Position numbers and translations under genes: made by a program. DNA of 64,000 nt from Moringa oleifera. Taxonomy: Eukaryota; Streptophyta; Magnoliopsida; Brassicales; Moringaceae. Every line of letters starts with the position of its first letter. Position 1 is the first letter of the stretch. The stretch covers positions 6,324,001 through 6,388,000 of the forward strand of contig JAJFZO010000566.1 in NCBI GenBank assembly GCA_021397835.1, read 5' to 3'. This document shows, piece by piece, positions 23,896 through 36,859 of the stretch. The notes beneath the pieces are model-generated. The model was not told where the DNA came from. It did no database searches and was given only the letters and a program-made list of their open reading frames with translations.

Positions 23896-25635
23896 CATCA
23901 CAAATCGGGGCCTCAAAAACTAACCAAAGCCGAAAAGGGACACTTCACCTCCTCGTGATAATAAAAGGTAGCAAAATAGTCTTTTCTCAAGAGAATGAGT
24001 GAACTTTGAAATTCATTTGGGTTGACTTATTGATGAAAATCAAGGAAAATAATTGAAATCACCACCAATCTTTTTCATAGTATGATCGACTATCAAAAAT
24101 TCTTTAACTTTATCTTTAAAACCTTTTTCGCGAAAAAAAAATCAAAGAAAGGTGAAAGAAGAGTTTTGACACTAATTAAACTTTTCAAGAAAACTGGGTC
24201 AGAAAGGTAACCACATATGAGGAAAGGTGACCATTCTTAATACATTTGAACCAATTAAAACGAAAAAGTATTCAATGAGTGATAAAAAAGATTCAAGCTT
24301 CATTTCTATACTTAGTAACATATAATTAGAAAAAGAAAATCCTTTTTGTAAGAAATGCACAAATTATGCAAACTTGGTTTCTAAGATCATTTTGTTTAAG
24401 ATCTTAAAACTGATTTTTACTTAACCTTTGAATCTTGCAAAGAAATGCAAAGAAAGAACTTTTATTTTTGAAATCTTTAAGAAGCACTCAAAATAATATA
24501 TTTTTTTAAGTAAGGATCAAGAAGAGGCCCTAACACTAGCTCCTATCTTCTTAAGATAAAGTGGTTTTATTTAGAACTCTATAAGAAGCTTGTCCCTAGC
24601 ACACTTTATTCTTAAATTTGTTTATGCGAACAAAATGGATATGAAGTAAAGGAAAGTGCCCATGACAGCATGAACACATCAAGAATGCAAGACTGTAACA
24701 AGACAACATCAAGAAAGCATAAGAACAATACTGGCATTTTGTATTTATATGGAATGTTTATAATAAAGAACTGTAGGGTGACAGGGTTTACCAGTTAATA
24801 TAGCATAATAACCTTTTTGCAATCCTTACTAGGAAGAAAAGCCTCACTCTCGAACAAGTATCATGCTTGTTATAATAAGAATAGAAACAATTATTCCTTA
24901 GAGAAGAATGAAGTGTTATCTTAAAATTTTTAAAACTCCCTCTCTTTGACTGCTGCCTAACAAACCACTGGGGATTCACTCTAATTTGCATAGGTACTTG
25001 GTTCTTGTATCGTACTCCTTTTTCTTGGATTTGGAAACTTTTGAGTGGGTATTGGAAAGCTGTAAAGTTTTTCAAGAACGAATGTCCTTTGCTTCACTGT
25101 TCATGACTTAATGTATCTTAGAATTTCTGAGTCCAGGGTTTTGCTATAATGAAAGATCCAATGAATAATCGATAGTTGCTCTAGGTTGAGATTTTACTAA
25201 GCAACCTAATGTATGATTAGGAGTTTAGCATAAATTAATCTTATTGAGTGACTCGATGAATGATCAGGAGTTAGCCCCTATTTGAGGAAAGTCTAAGCCA
25301 TCCCGATGAGTTATCAAATTAAATGGAGGTTGAGCATACAACATCCTTAATGCCCTTTAGCATTCCACTAGTCATTTCTAAAGGTTTTTTTCGACACATT
25401 TATTGCTTAGATGCTAGCTTATGATTAGCCTTTGCCAAGAGATGCAAAAAGGTCACACATTTAATGTGTTCATTTTTCAGCTTTCCCAACCTCTTGGTTA
25501 TTTCATTTAAAAGTGATTTAAAAAGTCCTTTGGCTTTTCACATTTCCTTCCCTGCCACCAAAATCATTCAGCTTTTTCCTTAGCAACCAGAGCTCTGAGC
25601 TTTCATCTACATCATTCTTCATCCTTCAAGTGTAA
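23896..25635 (-). repeat. Tat-type gypsy LTR A
   Basis: This block is homologous along its whole length to LTR B (35053-36834), same orientation. Anchors include TTGACTTATT(G/A)ATGAAAATCA, CACCAATCTTTTT, TTAAGATAAAGTGG-like and GTACTTGGTTCTTGTATC. The low end near 23896 corresponds to the TG at 35053, and the high end to the polypyrimidine tract at 25636. The retrotransposon reads on the minus strand, so this is its 3' LTR. Divergence between the two LTRs is obvious by eye, implying an old insertion. Confidence 0.7.
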
Positions 25636-25661
25636 CCTTTTTTTTTTCTTCTCTTCTTCTT
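25636..25661 (-). other. Candidate polypurine tract next to LTR A
   Basis: The plus strand shows an almost pure pyrimidine run, so the minus strand is an A/G tract immediately upstream of the 3' LTR. That is where second-strand priming occurs in LTR retrotransposons. It lies only a few bases before the ATG of antisense ORF A. LTR B has the same arrangement. Confidence 0.55.
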
Positions 25662-25666
25662 GAAAT

Positions 25667-27924
25667 ATGGCAAAGAACCTAGGTCATTCTGTCTACACCA
25701 TTGAAGATCTAAAATAGGTCAAAAGTAATTTTCCATCTCAAATACATATAGTTTGAACCCTTCTCCACTGATCGACGATGGGCCCATCCTGAAGGTTGGG
25801 TCATGGTTTTTAAGGATGGCCTTAAGGGAGGCGTGGATTTGCCGATCCATCCCTTCTACCATAATCTCTGTAGCTAGATTAGGATTTCTCCTTCACAGCT
25901 CACCCCCGATTCTTAGTGTTGTATGCTGGCTTTTATCTCCAAAATATTATCCATGGATTGTACAGATCTTTTTGTAGCCTTTTTTACCAAATTCTTCGAG
26001 TGAAAGACCAACAAGGATGACCAAAACCCCGAATTTAAATTCTACTATTTGCTAGCATTACCAGAAGTTGTTCTCTAAAAGCCTTTTGTCTAATAATAAG
26101 GGCCTCTTGGTCTAAAAGGTACCCACACTTCAACACTTGGATTATACTATCTAAAAATGTCTATAATAAAAAAGCCAACCCAGATCTTACATCAATCTTC
26201 AAATCCCTTTATGACCAAAAGGGTGTAGATAGTTTTAGAGAACACATCAATAATGATAAGATAACCATTGCCAAAACTACTAGGACGTAGTACAAGACTT
26301 TTAAGTTTGAGAAGAACTTTAGGTCTATTGATGAAGTTTCAAGCTTCGATATTAAGGAAGAACCTAGCATACCCTTATTAGAAAACCTTGAAATCCAAAA
26401 TTTTGAACTTGAAATCAATCCATCTCTTGCCCTTGAAGACAAGATCAACCCCAATGAGAAATAGGCAAATAACCTAATTTTTCTAGTAACTCTACGTGGG
26501 GCATGCATACCTTCCAATCCTTTTACCAGATCTTGTCCTCGATGAGGGGGCTCAACTCAATAAAAGATAAGAGCCTCAAACTCTAAGTCTTTAATCCTCT
26601 AGTGTGGCTCTTAGGGCTAATGTCACATCAAGTTTTGGTCTTTTTCTTTCTTTAGCTTTCGAGTAAGTTTTTATCCTTTATGCTTATCATTGACTCAATA
26701 CATAGTTCTTCAAGTTACTGAGAAGGAGTTGTGGGAGGCAATGGACATAGCCCTAGGTAGGCATGTTCTCAAAGAAGTTTAACCCCTAGAGTTATTGTTA
26801 GACCTCAACGGAAAGGTCATTCCTCCCAAACTGCCCCAAAAAGAAAATTGGCTAATGATAACCTGAAGATTGGTGCTCTTATTATGAAAAAAGGAAAGAT
26901 GGTGGTTATAGCTTCCCTACTCATCAATAAGAAGGGTAGAGGCAAAGGAAGCCACCTAAAGGACTAAGGTTTGATTAACTCCTTAGAAATGACTTTGGGT
27001 AAACTGATGCCTCTCCCTCTATAGGAGAAATTCCTCCCGTAGTGGAATATCCCAACCAAAGGCACCATGGACCAATCCAGCCTGCTTTGGGAATGGTTGC
27101 TAAAGTTAGTTTTCCCTAAAGACATGAGGTAACTAACGGGAAAGAATAACGCCTTCCTCGATCAAACTATGCTTTACTTTAGGGAGGTAAGTATTTGCTT
27201 CCTTTTACTTTGTCATTTTTCTAGAGAAATAATCACTTGTTTTTTTACTTGGATTTTTTGACTTGGATTTCTTTCTGTTTATAGCTTGCCCCCGAAGGAT
27301 GGTTGTACTCGTCAGCAAGCATGACCCTACCAGTGTTGGCATTTGACACTTCATGAAAGAGGCCAAAATCACTATAAATCTATTGTTGACGTCATTAACA
27401 AGGTCCATGCCTATGTTACTGAAATTAAAAGAACAAAGAGTCTCTCGATGAAGGTTGAAGTAAAGGTAAATGAACTGAAGTTGCAGCTAGCCTAGGTGGA
27501 GGTCAATGTCGAGGCTAAGATAAACCATACCAAAAATGAGCTCATCTTGCAACATTCAAAGGAAATGAGGATAGCTCAGGTGGAAATTTGATCTTGTATT
27601 GTAAATAAATTTTAAATGATAAAAGTGTACAGAGCCAAGATTGGGCAATAGGCCTCTAAGCTCTTCTGGCCCATCAAGAAAAGAATAATATAAGATATCT
27701 AAGGTTAGTACCCTGACCTGGATCTATCATGGGTACAGGTGGCTGCTCTAATCAAAGCCTCACCAATGCTTTTTAAAGATTTAAAGGTCTTCTTCGAAGA
27801 TCTTAGGGAAGTAGCTGAAAGGCCTACCAAGGAAGGGACATTAGGTGCAACTCATGAAGACCAACCTATAGCTGCATCATTGTCTCCTTATATGGCTGAG
27901 ATTATTGCCCAACCTAGGCCATAA
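25667..27924 (+). pseudogene. Antisense extra ORF A of a Tat retrotransposon (Transposase_28-like with coiled-coil C-terminus)
   Basis: It begins MAKNLGHSVYTIEDLK at 25667. Around 25835-26060, in a shifted frame, it reads LPIHPFYHNL, SPSQLTPDS and FYYLLALPEVVL. This is the conserved core of the plant gypsy-type putative transposase family, now understood as a retrotransposon accessory ORF. Then comes a charged region (DQKGVDSFREHINNDK, about 26210). A heptad-like region at 27420-27590 follows, then YPDLDLS and a final open segment ending AEIIAQPRP at 27924. There are many stops and frame changes. The copy at 36860-39205 is a full-length homologue. Function in the element is unknown. Confidence 0.7.
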
Positions 27925-29079
27925 ACTTTCTAATTTTGGTTTATTTTTATTTCTTTCTCTTTTTTTCCCTCATGATGTACAAACTTTTTTTTAAAATAAA
28001 ATTTGCTTTTTTGAGAAATTTGTGTCTTTATTTATAGTTAGAAGCATTTAAGAAGACGTTTACTGCCTTAAGAACTTTAAGGAGTATTTTGAATCGATTA
28101 TGGATGAAAAAGACCCGATGAGGTTAGACTACACTTGATGTTAACTTAACCTAAGATTTGCATGTGTTAGTGACCCCAATGTCAACACTTAAATTAATGT
28201 GCACAAATCGACTTCAAATTTTCCAAGGAATTCACCTCGATGCTTTTTGGGATGAAAGTCCTAAAGTAGATAACTCAAAGGATTTGAGTTGAACATAGTC
28301 ATTTGGCTATATAATGGTGGCCCTGTCTTTGAACCTGATGAATCTACCCAAAATGTTCCTGGGCTGGGAACCTGATGTGCTTTACAAAAGCCTTGGTGGA
28401 TTACGTGTTGATGAGTCATCAGGAGTAACAGTATGATGAAGATTCTTGACCTCGTGCTGAATAAAATAATTAGGACATAGGGCTTGCCAAAGGAGCTACA
28501 GTATCCCGCTATGCTTGTAAAAAAATTTAAAAGAAAGATGAAGGCCTAGGAGCAAAATTAGGTTTCAACAACTGCTCCTTTTTGCTTAATGCTTTAAGTT
28601 GTTAAAGTTTAGACAAAGATTTCAAGACACTAATTTTGCTCCAAAATTAATAATCCAATCGAAATTTATTATTATTTACTTTTTTATATCTAACAATATG
28701 ATCATTATTCGAGGTGTTTGTTTCAAAATCATGAAGGTGACTTCCATGCCATGTGTTTGACAAGATCATGTAATAGGTCTCTACCAAGGTATGAGCTTAA
28801 CTCGCCTCTAGATGCCTATTATGGCATGATGAATATGACATATGACTTCTATGTGGTGTCTTTTCAAAGCTCATGTAATGGTTATTATACTAGAATTGAT
28901 TTTTGGATGCTCTCTATGACATGATGAATATAGGCCCGATAGTTACCTATGATGTTAGTCTTTGCCAAAATTACTAGACTTAATACCTGAGCTAGATCTA
29001 AAACTTGATGTAAGGTCTATGCCAATCACATTCTAATGCAATAGTAATTTTTGTGAAGCCTAAGCCAATTATTTTTAAG
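27925..29079. other. Region between antisense ORF A and the minisatellite
   Basis: The first ~700 bases (to about 28640) are homologous to 39206-39810 downstream of ORF B, so they belong to the retrotransposon internal region. Matching anchors are TTAAGAACTTTAAGGAGTA and GATTATGGATGAAAAAGA. From 28640 to 29080 I see no domain. A frame at 28718-28924 (+) is unassigned. Confidence 0.6.
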
Positions 29080-30045
29080 TGTTGATAACGATGCCAGATG
29101 TAAAGTAGGGAACTAATCATATTTGAGGTAGTGTTAACTTGAGTACCCGATGTAGGTGGCCATACTTAAGGCAGTGTTAGTTTAAGTACCAATATGGGGG
29201 CATGAAAGTAGCCATATCTAAGGCATGTTACTTTAAGTACTCGATGTGGGGCATGAAAGTAGCCACATCTAAGGCTTGTTAGTTTAAGTACCTGATATGG
29301 GGCATGAAAGCAACCACATTTGAAATAATGTTAGTTTAAGTACTCATGTGGGGGTGTGAAAGCAACCACATCTAAGGCATGTTAGTTTAAGTACCTAATG
29401 TGGGGCATGTAAACAACCACATCTAAAGCTTGTTAGTCTGAGTACTAGATGTGGGGCATGAAAACAGACACATCTAAGGCATGGTTAGTTTTAGTACTCA
29501 ATGTGAGGCATGAAAGCAGCTACATTTAAGGCATGGTTAGTATAAGTACCTGATGTAAGGCATGAAAGTTGCCATATCTAAGGCATGGCTAATCTAAGTA
29601 CCCGATATAGAGCATGAAATCAACCACATTTAAGGCATGATTAGCTTGAGTACCAAATATGGGGCATGAAAGTAGCCACATTTAAGGTATAATGGTGCCC
29701 GACGTAAAGAATGAAAGCAACCACATTTAAGGTGGGGTTGCCTGGTATGGGCCATGAATGCAACCACACCTAAGGCGATAGTGCCTCATAAGAGGTATGA
29801 AAGCAATCTCATCTATGACATGTAAGTTTGAATACCCAACGTGAAGCATGAAAGCTGCCACATCTAAGGTATGGCTGTGCTCGATGTGGGGCATGAAAGA
29901 AACTACGTCTAAGGTAGGGTTGCTTAATGTGCAGCTTGAAAGTAGCCACACCTAACGCGATAATGCCTGATGAAAGGTATGAAAGCAATCTTATTTAAGG
30001 TAAGAGTGCCCGATGTGAGGCATGAAAGTTGTCACATCTAAGGTA
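29080..30045. repeat. Minisatellite, about 18-20 degenerate units of ~45-57 bp
   Basis: A unit containing GATGTGGGGCATGAAAG, then CAACCACATCTAAGGCATG and GTTAGTTTAAGTACC recurs about 18 times with substitutions and small length changes. The first two units are weaker. It lies between the antisense ORF and the integrase end of the Tat element. Such arrays are known in the untranslated 3' regions of large Tat/Ogre-like elements. No consistent reading frame spans all units. Confidence 0.9.
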
Positions 30046-30740
30046 AAGAATAAGTTAGATTTCTTTTTAAGGGTTCCTTAGGGATGTGATTTCACCTGAA
30101 GCTTTGCCATATGCTGATCTTTGACCTGATGAATATGAATGCTATGTATAATTATTGATAAAGAATTTATGCATTTTTCATTTTTATTGGTGGGTTACCT
30201 AGTCGCCCATCCTCTGATCCCCGACCTCTAGCCCAATTATATTTTTATCACTGGGATGAATAAATTTCATTTGCTAAAAGAGAGAAATAATCCATTCAGG
30301 TGACTTAAGCGAGAATACTTATCACAACTTAGACTCATCAGATTGTACTTCTCTCACTTTTGTATATTACTCTGTGTTTCTCTTTCTTTTAGTTTTAGAT
30401 TTTTTTTTTTAATTTTAAAAGATTTCTTCCATTATTGCCCCGTTTTATACTATGTAACCAAATAAACCTTCAATCACTTATGCATAAAAATGTAGATAAT
30501 GCACTTTAGTGGTAAAGAAAAAATGCAGTATTAAGAAAAGGAAGACAGAGTGTAGAGAAGAATATCATCCTAATGACTTTTATTCATGCGTATAAGGATT
30601 TATATATCTAAAAAGTAATAAAGATAAGGTATTTTTGATGATGTCCGTTCCATCTATTTACACAAATTTTGGGCTTAAATGGACAGTTTTTAGGAAGAGA
30701 ATATGTTAGATGCCTTTTTCTTTCTTCAGAGTCTTTAAGC
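30046..30740. other. Spacer between minisatellite and integrase end
   Basis: Mixed DNA of about 0.7 kb, with a poly-T tract near 30400. Two short overlapping frames near 30608-30866 on opposite strands are partly the integrase C-terminus on the minus strand. Nothing else is supported. Confidence 0.5.
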
Positions 30741-33700
30741 AAAATACTTTTTTCCCATGTCAGAGTTGAAAGGGTTAAGCAGCTCTTGTCCATCCATCCC
30801 TACCAATATGAGTACGCCTCTAGAGAAAGCTCTTTTCATAACATATTAGCCTTTCAAGTTTGGTAATCGTTTGCTCCTAGGATCGATGATATTATATAGG
30901 ATTCTTTTTAACATCAAATCACATTTTTCTGAAAATCTAGGGGTGTACCTTTTTGTTGTAGGCTCGTTAAATCCTCTTTTGGTACATCTGCCCATTATAA
31001 AAGGCCTTCAAATGTTTTTCTTCAATTAAAATTAGCTACTCATATCTAGCTTAAATCCTCTCAGTTTCTTTTAACTCCACATCTTGTAAAACCTTAAGGG
31101 ACAGTATTTCGAGTTCCATAAGCAATACAACTTCTGTGCCATAGACTAAAGCATAAGGGGTTGGCTTAGTAGATGTCTCGATCGACGTTCGATATGCCTA
31201 TAAAGCTAATGGGATGATTTCATGCCAATCCCAATACGTGGTTGTTATTTTTCTTATGATCTGTTTGAAGTTTTTGTTTGCTACCTCAATTGCCTTATTA
31301 ATATTTGATCGATAAGTAGCAAAACTATGAGGTTAGATCTTGAATTGTTTGCAAGTTTCCTCTATCGCTTTGATATTCAAATTCTTGGTATTATTTAAAA
31401 TAATCCTTTTTGGAGGATCATACAAGTAAATTATATCCTTTATGCGTTTTGTGTAAAAACATTTTTAAATAAGTATGAGGGTAACGAGTCCCATTATACT
31501 TGTCAAACTCTAGGGCCTTGAACTTTAGAGGGATGACCAAACTAGTTACCAAGCTTAAATCAATGTTATCTACCGTAACAGTATCTTTTTCCTATTTTAA
31601 GAACCTGACTTGCTATGCCAACCCTTCTATCTTAGCTAGTAGCTCTTGGTTCAGAGGGATCCTAATCCCTAAGCACTCTAGTTCAATGAGATTATCCAAG
31701 TGAGGGACTTAAATGATCTCGGGTGCTTTGTCCATCGCCATTAGGATGCTATGCTATTCTCCGTCCGAAGAGCTATCAGTGGCTGCTGGGCTGGGGGGTC
31801 TCATGGTGAAACTCAGGAGATTACGAACCCTTTTTTGGTTGGGTTCCATAGGAATCTTTCCTTTTAACGGTGCTCCAATGGAGCTTATCACCTGTAAGAA
31901 CTGCTCTTGCATAGACAACTAAAAAGATCATGATGATTCTTCATCATTCCTTCATGCATTTTAGCTTTAGTTTGCTCCAACCTCTTAATACGGGCCAAAT
32001 AATCCTCCATTTCAAATAATTGAGCTCGAGATCGAGTATTATCGGTTCAAACAATCGAATGACCTTTTGCCTTACCTATTCTATTAATAATTTTTAATTT
32101 TATTAAATTAGGTCTATGGGTGATATGCTAATGATATAGATGTGCATGCAAAAATGGACATCAGGCTTAGACACAATAGTTTGAATAATTGATAGTTTGC
32201 TAACCGTATAATATTAGGTCTATAATTGAATACATCATAAACTCTCTAGAAAAGTGCCTGTAACCTTTTAACAAAAACTGATATGTCTAATGAATTCCAA
32301 GTCTTGCCTTTGAAAATGGCTTCCTCAAAGTGATTTAGTTTATGCTTGAAGCCAAAAGCTTCCTCCACATGGTCTGTTCATTTTGTGTGATCAAATTTTG
32401 AATATACTTCGAGTCTAAAGTAGAGCATTCCTTGTCTTGACGCCATTGCGTATAGATCTTTTTGTCTTTCTCTTTCTAAAACTTTTCTTTTTTCAAGGCG
32501 AGGTTTAGATTATCCTTTGTCTTTTAAAAGTCAACCATCTAGTTTAGCTTATAAGTTATTTCTTGATCAATTTTAGTTAATAAATGGTTGACTTGATTTT
32601 GGTGTTCTTAATGCTTAGTCTCCCTCTCTTTGAAGAGATCCTTCACCAAATGTTAATCCATCATAATCTTTTTCCTTAGTTGGTAATTTCTCACTCCATC
32701 TATTACAAGTTCTAAGTTAAGCTCTAATAATCTCTTTTTAGGCTAATTCCTCCTAACAAGTGTTGACTTGCAAGCAGATATTTTGTTTTCTTTAATTATA
32801 GTGTCAAATTTTGAATATGTTTATCTTTAAAGTGATGTTATACCACATGAGATTCCAGTTCTCTCACATGTTCCCTAAATAAATCTCTTTCTATTATTAG
32901 GGTATTTATTGCCTATTCCCAAACTGAAGTTTTGTTTTGTAACAATTCCAGCTTTTGCTAAAGTTTTGATATTCTAGTTTTTTGATCAGTTGGTGATCCC
33001 TACTCTCTTATTTTTCTTAGGATAGCTACTAAGATGAAAGAAGACTGGTAATTATAAAGCCACATCGGAAGCAACATGTCCTAGACTAAGTTCTTTCTCC
33101 ATTCCCTATATCCCAATGAGATCCCTCTTTTTCATTTTATTCTGGGCTATCTTGCAAAGAGATTGCCACTCTAACTTGCCTACGAGCATTCATTTCAACT
33201 ATTTGACCTGGTGCTCACCTAAACTCGATGTTTTATTAGAATAAATTGTTTAATTTTGACCTATTTAAGTACCATTAAAGGGCTATATCTTACCCAGTGA
33301 TAAAAACCTAGCAAAATAACTAAAGTGTAGGATCTGCATTTTAATAAAAACGATGTAGACCTTTACCATGAGGCCACCCATCTAACATCATTTTCCTTCA
33401 GAGTGAAGAGAATAATAGACCATTTGTTTTAGTTCGCCTAAATCTTCATGAACTCCCTAAATGGATGAAGAGGTCTTTTGTTATACTTATTAAGAAATCC
33501 AAATGTGCTTTAAGCCACATATTAAGAATTAACACACCTATAATCCTTCCCTTACAAGTCTTTTTGACATAGTTTAAGGAATTTATAATCTCAATAGGAA
33601 TAGTAGGAACAAAATTTCCTTTTCTTGTGAGGGAACATATAAAGGGGACAGTATGGATGCTTACATGTCCTAGGGCTTTGGGGAATATGATAAAACCATG

Positions 33701-34251
33701 AAATGAGGGCTAATCTTAATAGGTTTCCTTCCTCACCTTTATACTGATAAATCAATTGTTTTAGAAATCAAAGCAAGATGCTTAGATTGTCTTCTTTGTT
33801 TCTCTAATGCCTTTGAAGTGTTTGGTCATGTATGCCCAATGTTTTGGCTACCAATGTGATTATTCACTTGAATTTCTTGAAATTAACATACATTTTAAGA
33901 GATTATGTATTAACCTCCAAAAGTACCTCACATTCCTCCAAAGTTGGTGCTAGATCCATATTATTAAAATGGAAGTAGTGATAAGAACGATCCCAAAAAC
34001 TAGCTGCCGCCCTAAGCAAGGGTTCTTCTATTTGAATATATAAAAAATCTATAATGGTAATGAATTGTTCTTCGAATTTGGCCTTATCACGGATACTAGT
34101 CTCATCCCAGAGATGATGAAGAACTTATAAATCATCCACTTTGAGATTTAGAGGAATTATTTCCTTAAGTTTGTTGGAAGACCTAGAGTAAAGTATCACC
34201 AAATGTCCTCTGCTCTTCCTCAGACCACTTTTGAACTTGAAATGGGGCCAT
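30741..34251 (-). pseudogene. Tat gypsy deletion derivative: DUF7745-like domain, coiled coil, gag, then integrase C-terminus
   Basis: The minus strand reads from a candidate start at 34251 (MAPFQVQKWSEEEQ). A DUF7745-like domain follows (RDKAKFEEQFITIIDFLYIQ, LLRAAASFWDRSYHYFHF, MDLAPTLEECEVLL near 34100-33930; ENDVRWVASW near 33380; PLMVL near 33270). Next is a Lys/Glu-rich coiled coil (33000-32400). Then gag: RSRAQLFEMEDYLARIKRLE near 32030-31960 and VIPLKFKALEFDKYNG near 31530. At about 31430 gag is joined directly to integrase: AIEETCKQFKI, AIEVANKNFKQIIRKI, TYWDWHEIIPLAL, AYRTSIETSTKPTPYALVYG, ending GKKYFA near 30745. Protease, RT, RNase H and the integrase catalytic start are absent. 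Stops are common. Confidence 0.8.
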
Positions 34252-35016
34252 GATAGCTAAAACGGGGTTATAGATGTCAAGTCTAGATGTCTTCGTAATG
34301 AGAGTTCTGACTAGAATAGGAATAGGCCTTGGAAATTTCTATTATGCCTGAAGCCCGATGTCATAAAGTTTTTCTATGTCAATGTCATGTAGAATGATGC
34401 ATAGGGATAAAATAACAGGATAAGTCAGCATAAATCATAGTTAAGTTTGGTCCTTCTAACTAGAGTTCGTGTCTTATAAGAGGTGTTTTTATAGCTTGAG
34501 GTTTTCTATATCCAACCTTCTTAAAGATTAATATGAGGGGTTTATAATCTGTAGCTTGACCTAGAATGGGATCTTACTAGGTTTTCCAAGCTTTCTAACG
34601 GCTTCTAAACCACCCCATAATGTTGCTTTAGTATGAGAGATACTTCTTGCCTATAATCACCTACATGAGGGTACTTGGGAAGAAAACTTTGCCCCTATTA
34701 ATGAAAACAAACACAATGTTTGACCTAAGTAGGACAAGCCACATCGCATAAGGAGACTAAGTGCCTTCCGAATGCAAGCTCTCATATCCCTGTTAATAAG
34801 GAAATGACCTTAAGGACCTACCTAGGTGTAAAAATGATACAATGCATGACTGTGACATGTACGTCGGTTATAATATATTCACAAAAACCATATTGAATAA
34901 AAGAAAATCAAAAAATATTAAAACACATAAGGGAATCTAGCTCAGAATTTGAATTTTCACCTGATTGAAGAAAAGAATTTTTGAGTTTTAACTTTGGCTT
35001 AATTTTGTGAAACTAA
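34252..35016 (-). other. 5' leader of the Tat element
   Basis: Non-coding DNA lies between the primer binding site and the DUF7745-like start, on the minus strand. No additional domain is recognised. It corresponds to the long untranslated leader usual in these elements. Confidence 0.5.
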
Positions 35017-35040
35017 AGATTCTAGAATCGATCTCTAATA

Positions 35041-35052
35041 GAGTCACCATGA
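35041..35052 (-). other. Candidate primer binding site of the Tat element
   Basis: On the minus strand TGGTGACTCTATTAGAGA begins 2-3 bases inside LTR B. It starts with TGG, which pairs with a tRNA 3' CCA. It closely resembles the TGGCGACTCTGCTGGGGA-type site I know from this retrotransposon group. The tRNA identity was not determined. Confidence 0.6.
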
Positions 35053-36834
35053 TGTCACAATGAGGTCCCAAAAACTAGCTAAAGCCAAATAGGGCACTCA
35101 ACCTCAATACTACGAGGAAATATGGGAGAATAGTCTCTTTTTAAGAGAAAAGGTGATCCTTAAAATTCCTTTTAGTTGACTTATTAATGAAAATCAAGGA
35201 AAAGAATAAGAATTGCCACCAATCTTTTTAAATGTGTAATTAACCATTGAAAATTCTATTGTTTTATCTCAAATCTTTTTTCACAAAAAAGAAATTAAAG
35301 AAAGGCAAAAGAAGAGTTTTGGCACTAATCAAATTTTATCGAGAAAACTGGGTCCATGAGTTAATCTTGCATCAAGAAGGGTGACCATTCTTAATATGCT
35401 TTAACTAATTAAAATGAAAAAATATTCAATTGAGTGCTGAAAAAGATTCGAGCTTGATTCCCATACATAGCAACATATAATTGTAGAGATAAGATCCTTT
35501 TTGAAAGAATGCATGAATGATGGAAACTTGGTTTTCAAGATCATTTTGTTTAAGACCCCAAAGACTAGTTTTCATCAAACCTTAAAGAATTTTGATTCTT
35601 GAAATCATTAAGAAGTGCTCAAAATGATTATATATATATATTTGGATAATGATTAGGAAGAGGCCCCAACACTAGCTCCTATCTCTTCAAGATATAATGG
35701 TTTTCTTTAGAACTCCATAAGCGGTTTATCCCTTGCACACTTCATTCTTAAATTCATTTATGCAGAAAGAGTGGATATATAGTGCAAAACAGTAAATAAA
35801 AGTGCCCATGATAGCAAGAATACATCAAGAAAGCAAGATAGTAGCAAGAAAGCAAAAAAACAAAATTGGTATGTTGTATTTATGTGAAGTGTTTATAATA
35901 AAGAACTATAACGTGATAGGGTTTACCTATTAGTATAGCATAATAACCTCTTTACAACCTTTACTGGGAATAAAAGTCTCACACTTCGAACAAGTAACAT
36001 GCTTGTTACGAAAATGAAAACTCTTAGGCAAGAAAGACGCTTTATTCTAAAATTTTCACAACTTTATATTTCACAACTTTATATTTCTAATATAATTTCT
36101 TTCTCGTGCAGTAATAAACAACCAGGGGTCTTCTTCCCTTTATTAAAGGGTTTATAGGTGTGACTTTGGCAAAAATAGCGACCACGCCATGGCTCTAAGA
36201 TCTGCAAGTACTTGGTTCTTGTATCATATGCATTTTTCTTGGATTTAGAAGCTTCTAAGTGAGTTTTAGAAAGCTATAAATTTTTCTTAAGAATGAATGT
36301 CTTGTAATCCATAGTTCATGATTTAGTGTGTCTTGAAATTTCTCAGTTCAAGGTTTTGTTGTTATGGAAGACTCGATGAATGATCTGGAGTTTCTCCAAA
36401 CTGAGATTTTACTAAGCAACCCAATGTATGATCAAGAGTTTAGCCCAGATTAATCTTGTTGAGCAACCTGATGAGTGATTAGGAGTTTGACTCATGTTTA
36501 AGGAAAGTTTAAGTCATCACGATGAGTTATCGGGTTGAACAAAGGTCAGGCATACCACGTCTCTAGTACCTTGTTAGTATTCCACTAAGATGTTTTAAAA
36601 GGTCTTCTTTGACACATTATTATCGAGATGCCAGCCATGATTAGCCTTCACGTGTGTTTGTCTCTTGGCTTTCCTAACCATGTGGTTATTTCATTTAAAA
36701 GTGATTTAAAAAAGTCCTTTAACTTTCTAGTTTGCCCTCCTTGCCACTAGAATCCTCCAGCTTCTTCCTCAGCAAACTAGAGCTTCGAATTTTTGTCTAC
36801 GTCGTTCTTCATCCTTTAAGTGAGTTCTTTAACA
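35053..36834 (-). repeat. Tat-type gypsy LTR B
   Basis: Its low end TGTCACAATGAGG adjoins the primer binding site. Its high end (AACA, 36831-36834) adjoins a polypyrimidine run. It therefore looks like the 5' LTR of the DUF7745-gag-integrase element to its left and, at the same time, the 3' LTR of the unit to its right (polypurine tract, then ORF B). It pairs with LTR A (about 1.74 kb versus 1.78 kb). A shared LTR is the signature of a tandem element array formed by unequal recombination. Confidence 0.7.
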
Positions 36835-36854
36835 CTTTTTTTTCTCTTTTTTTA
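36835..36854 (-). other. Candidate polypurine tract next to LTR B
   Basis: C/T-only run on the plus strand (A/G on minus) directly after the LTR end, six bases before the ATG of antisense ORF B. Same layout as at LTR A. Confidence 0.55.
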
Positions 36855-36859
36855 GAAAA

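Noticed and set aside
25667..27924. A host transposase gene
   Set aside because: The 'gypsy-type transposase' family name is historical. The ORF lies antisense beside an LTR, is full of stops, and has a duplicate in the same context at 36860-39205.
29080..30045. CRISPR-like array
   Set aside because: Units are contiguous and degenerate without unique spacers; this is a plant retrotransposon minisatellite.
31500..31922. Plus-strand frames of 67-69 codons
   Set aside because: They are the complement of the minus-strand Tat gag remnant.
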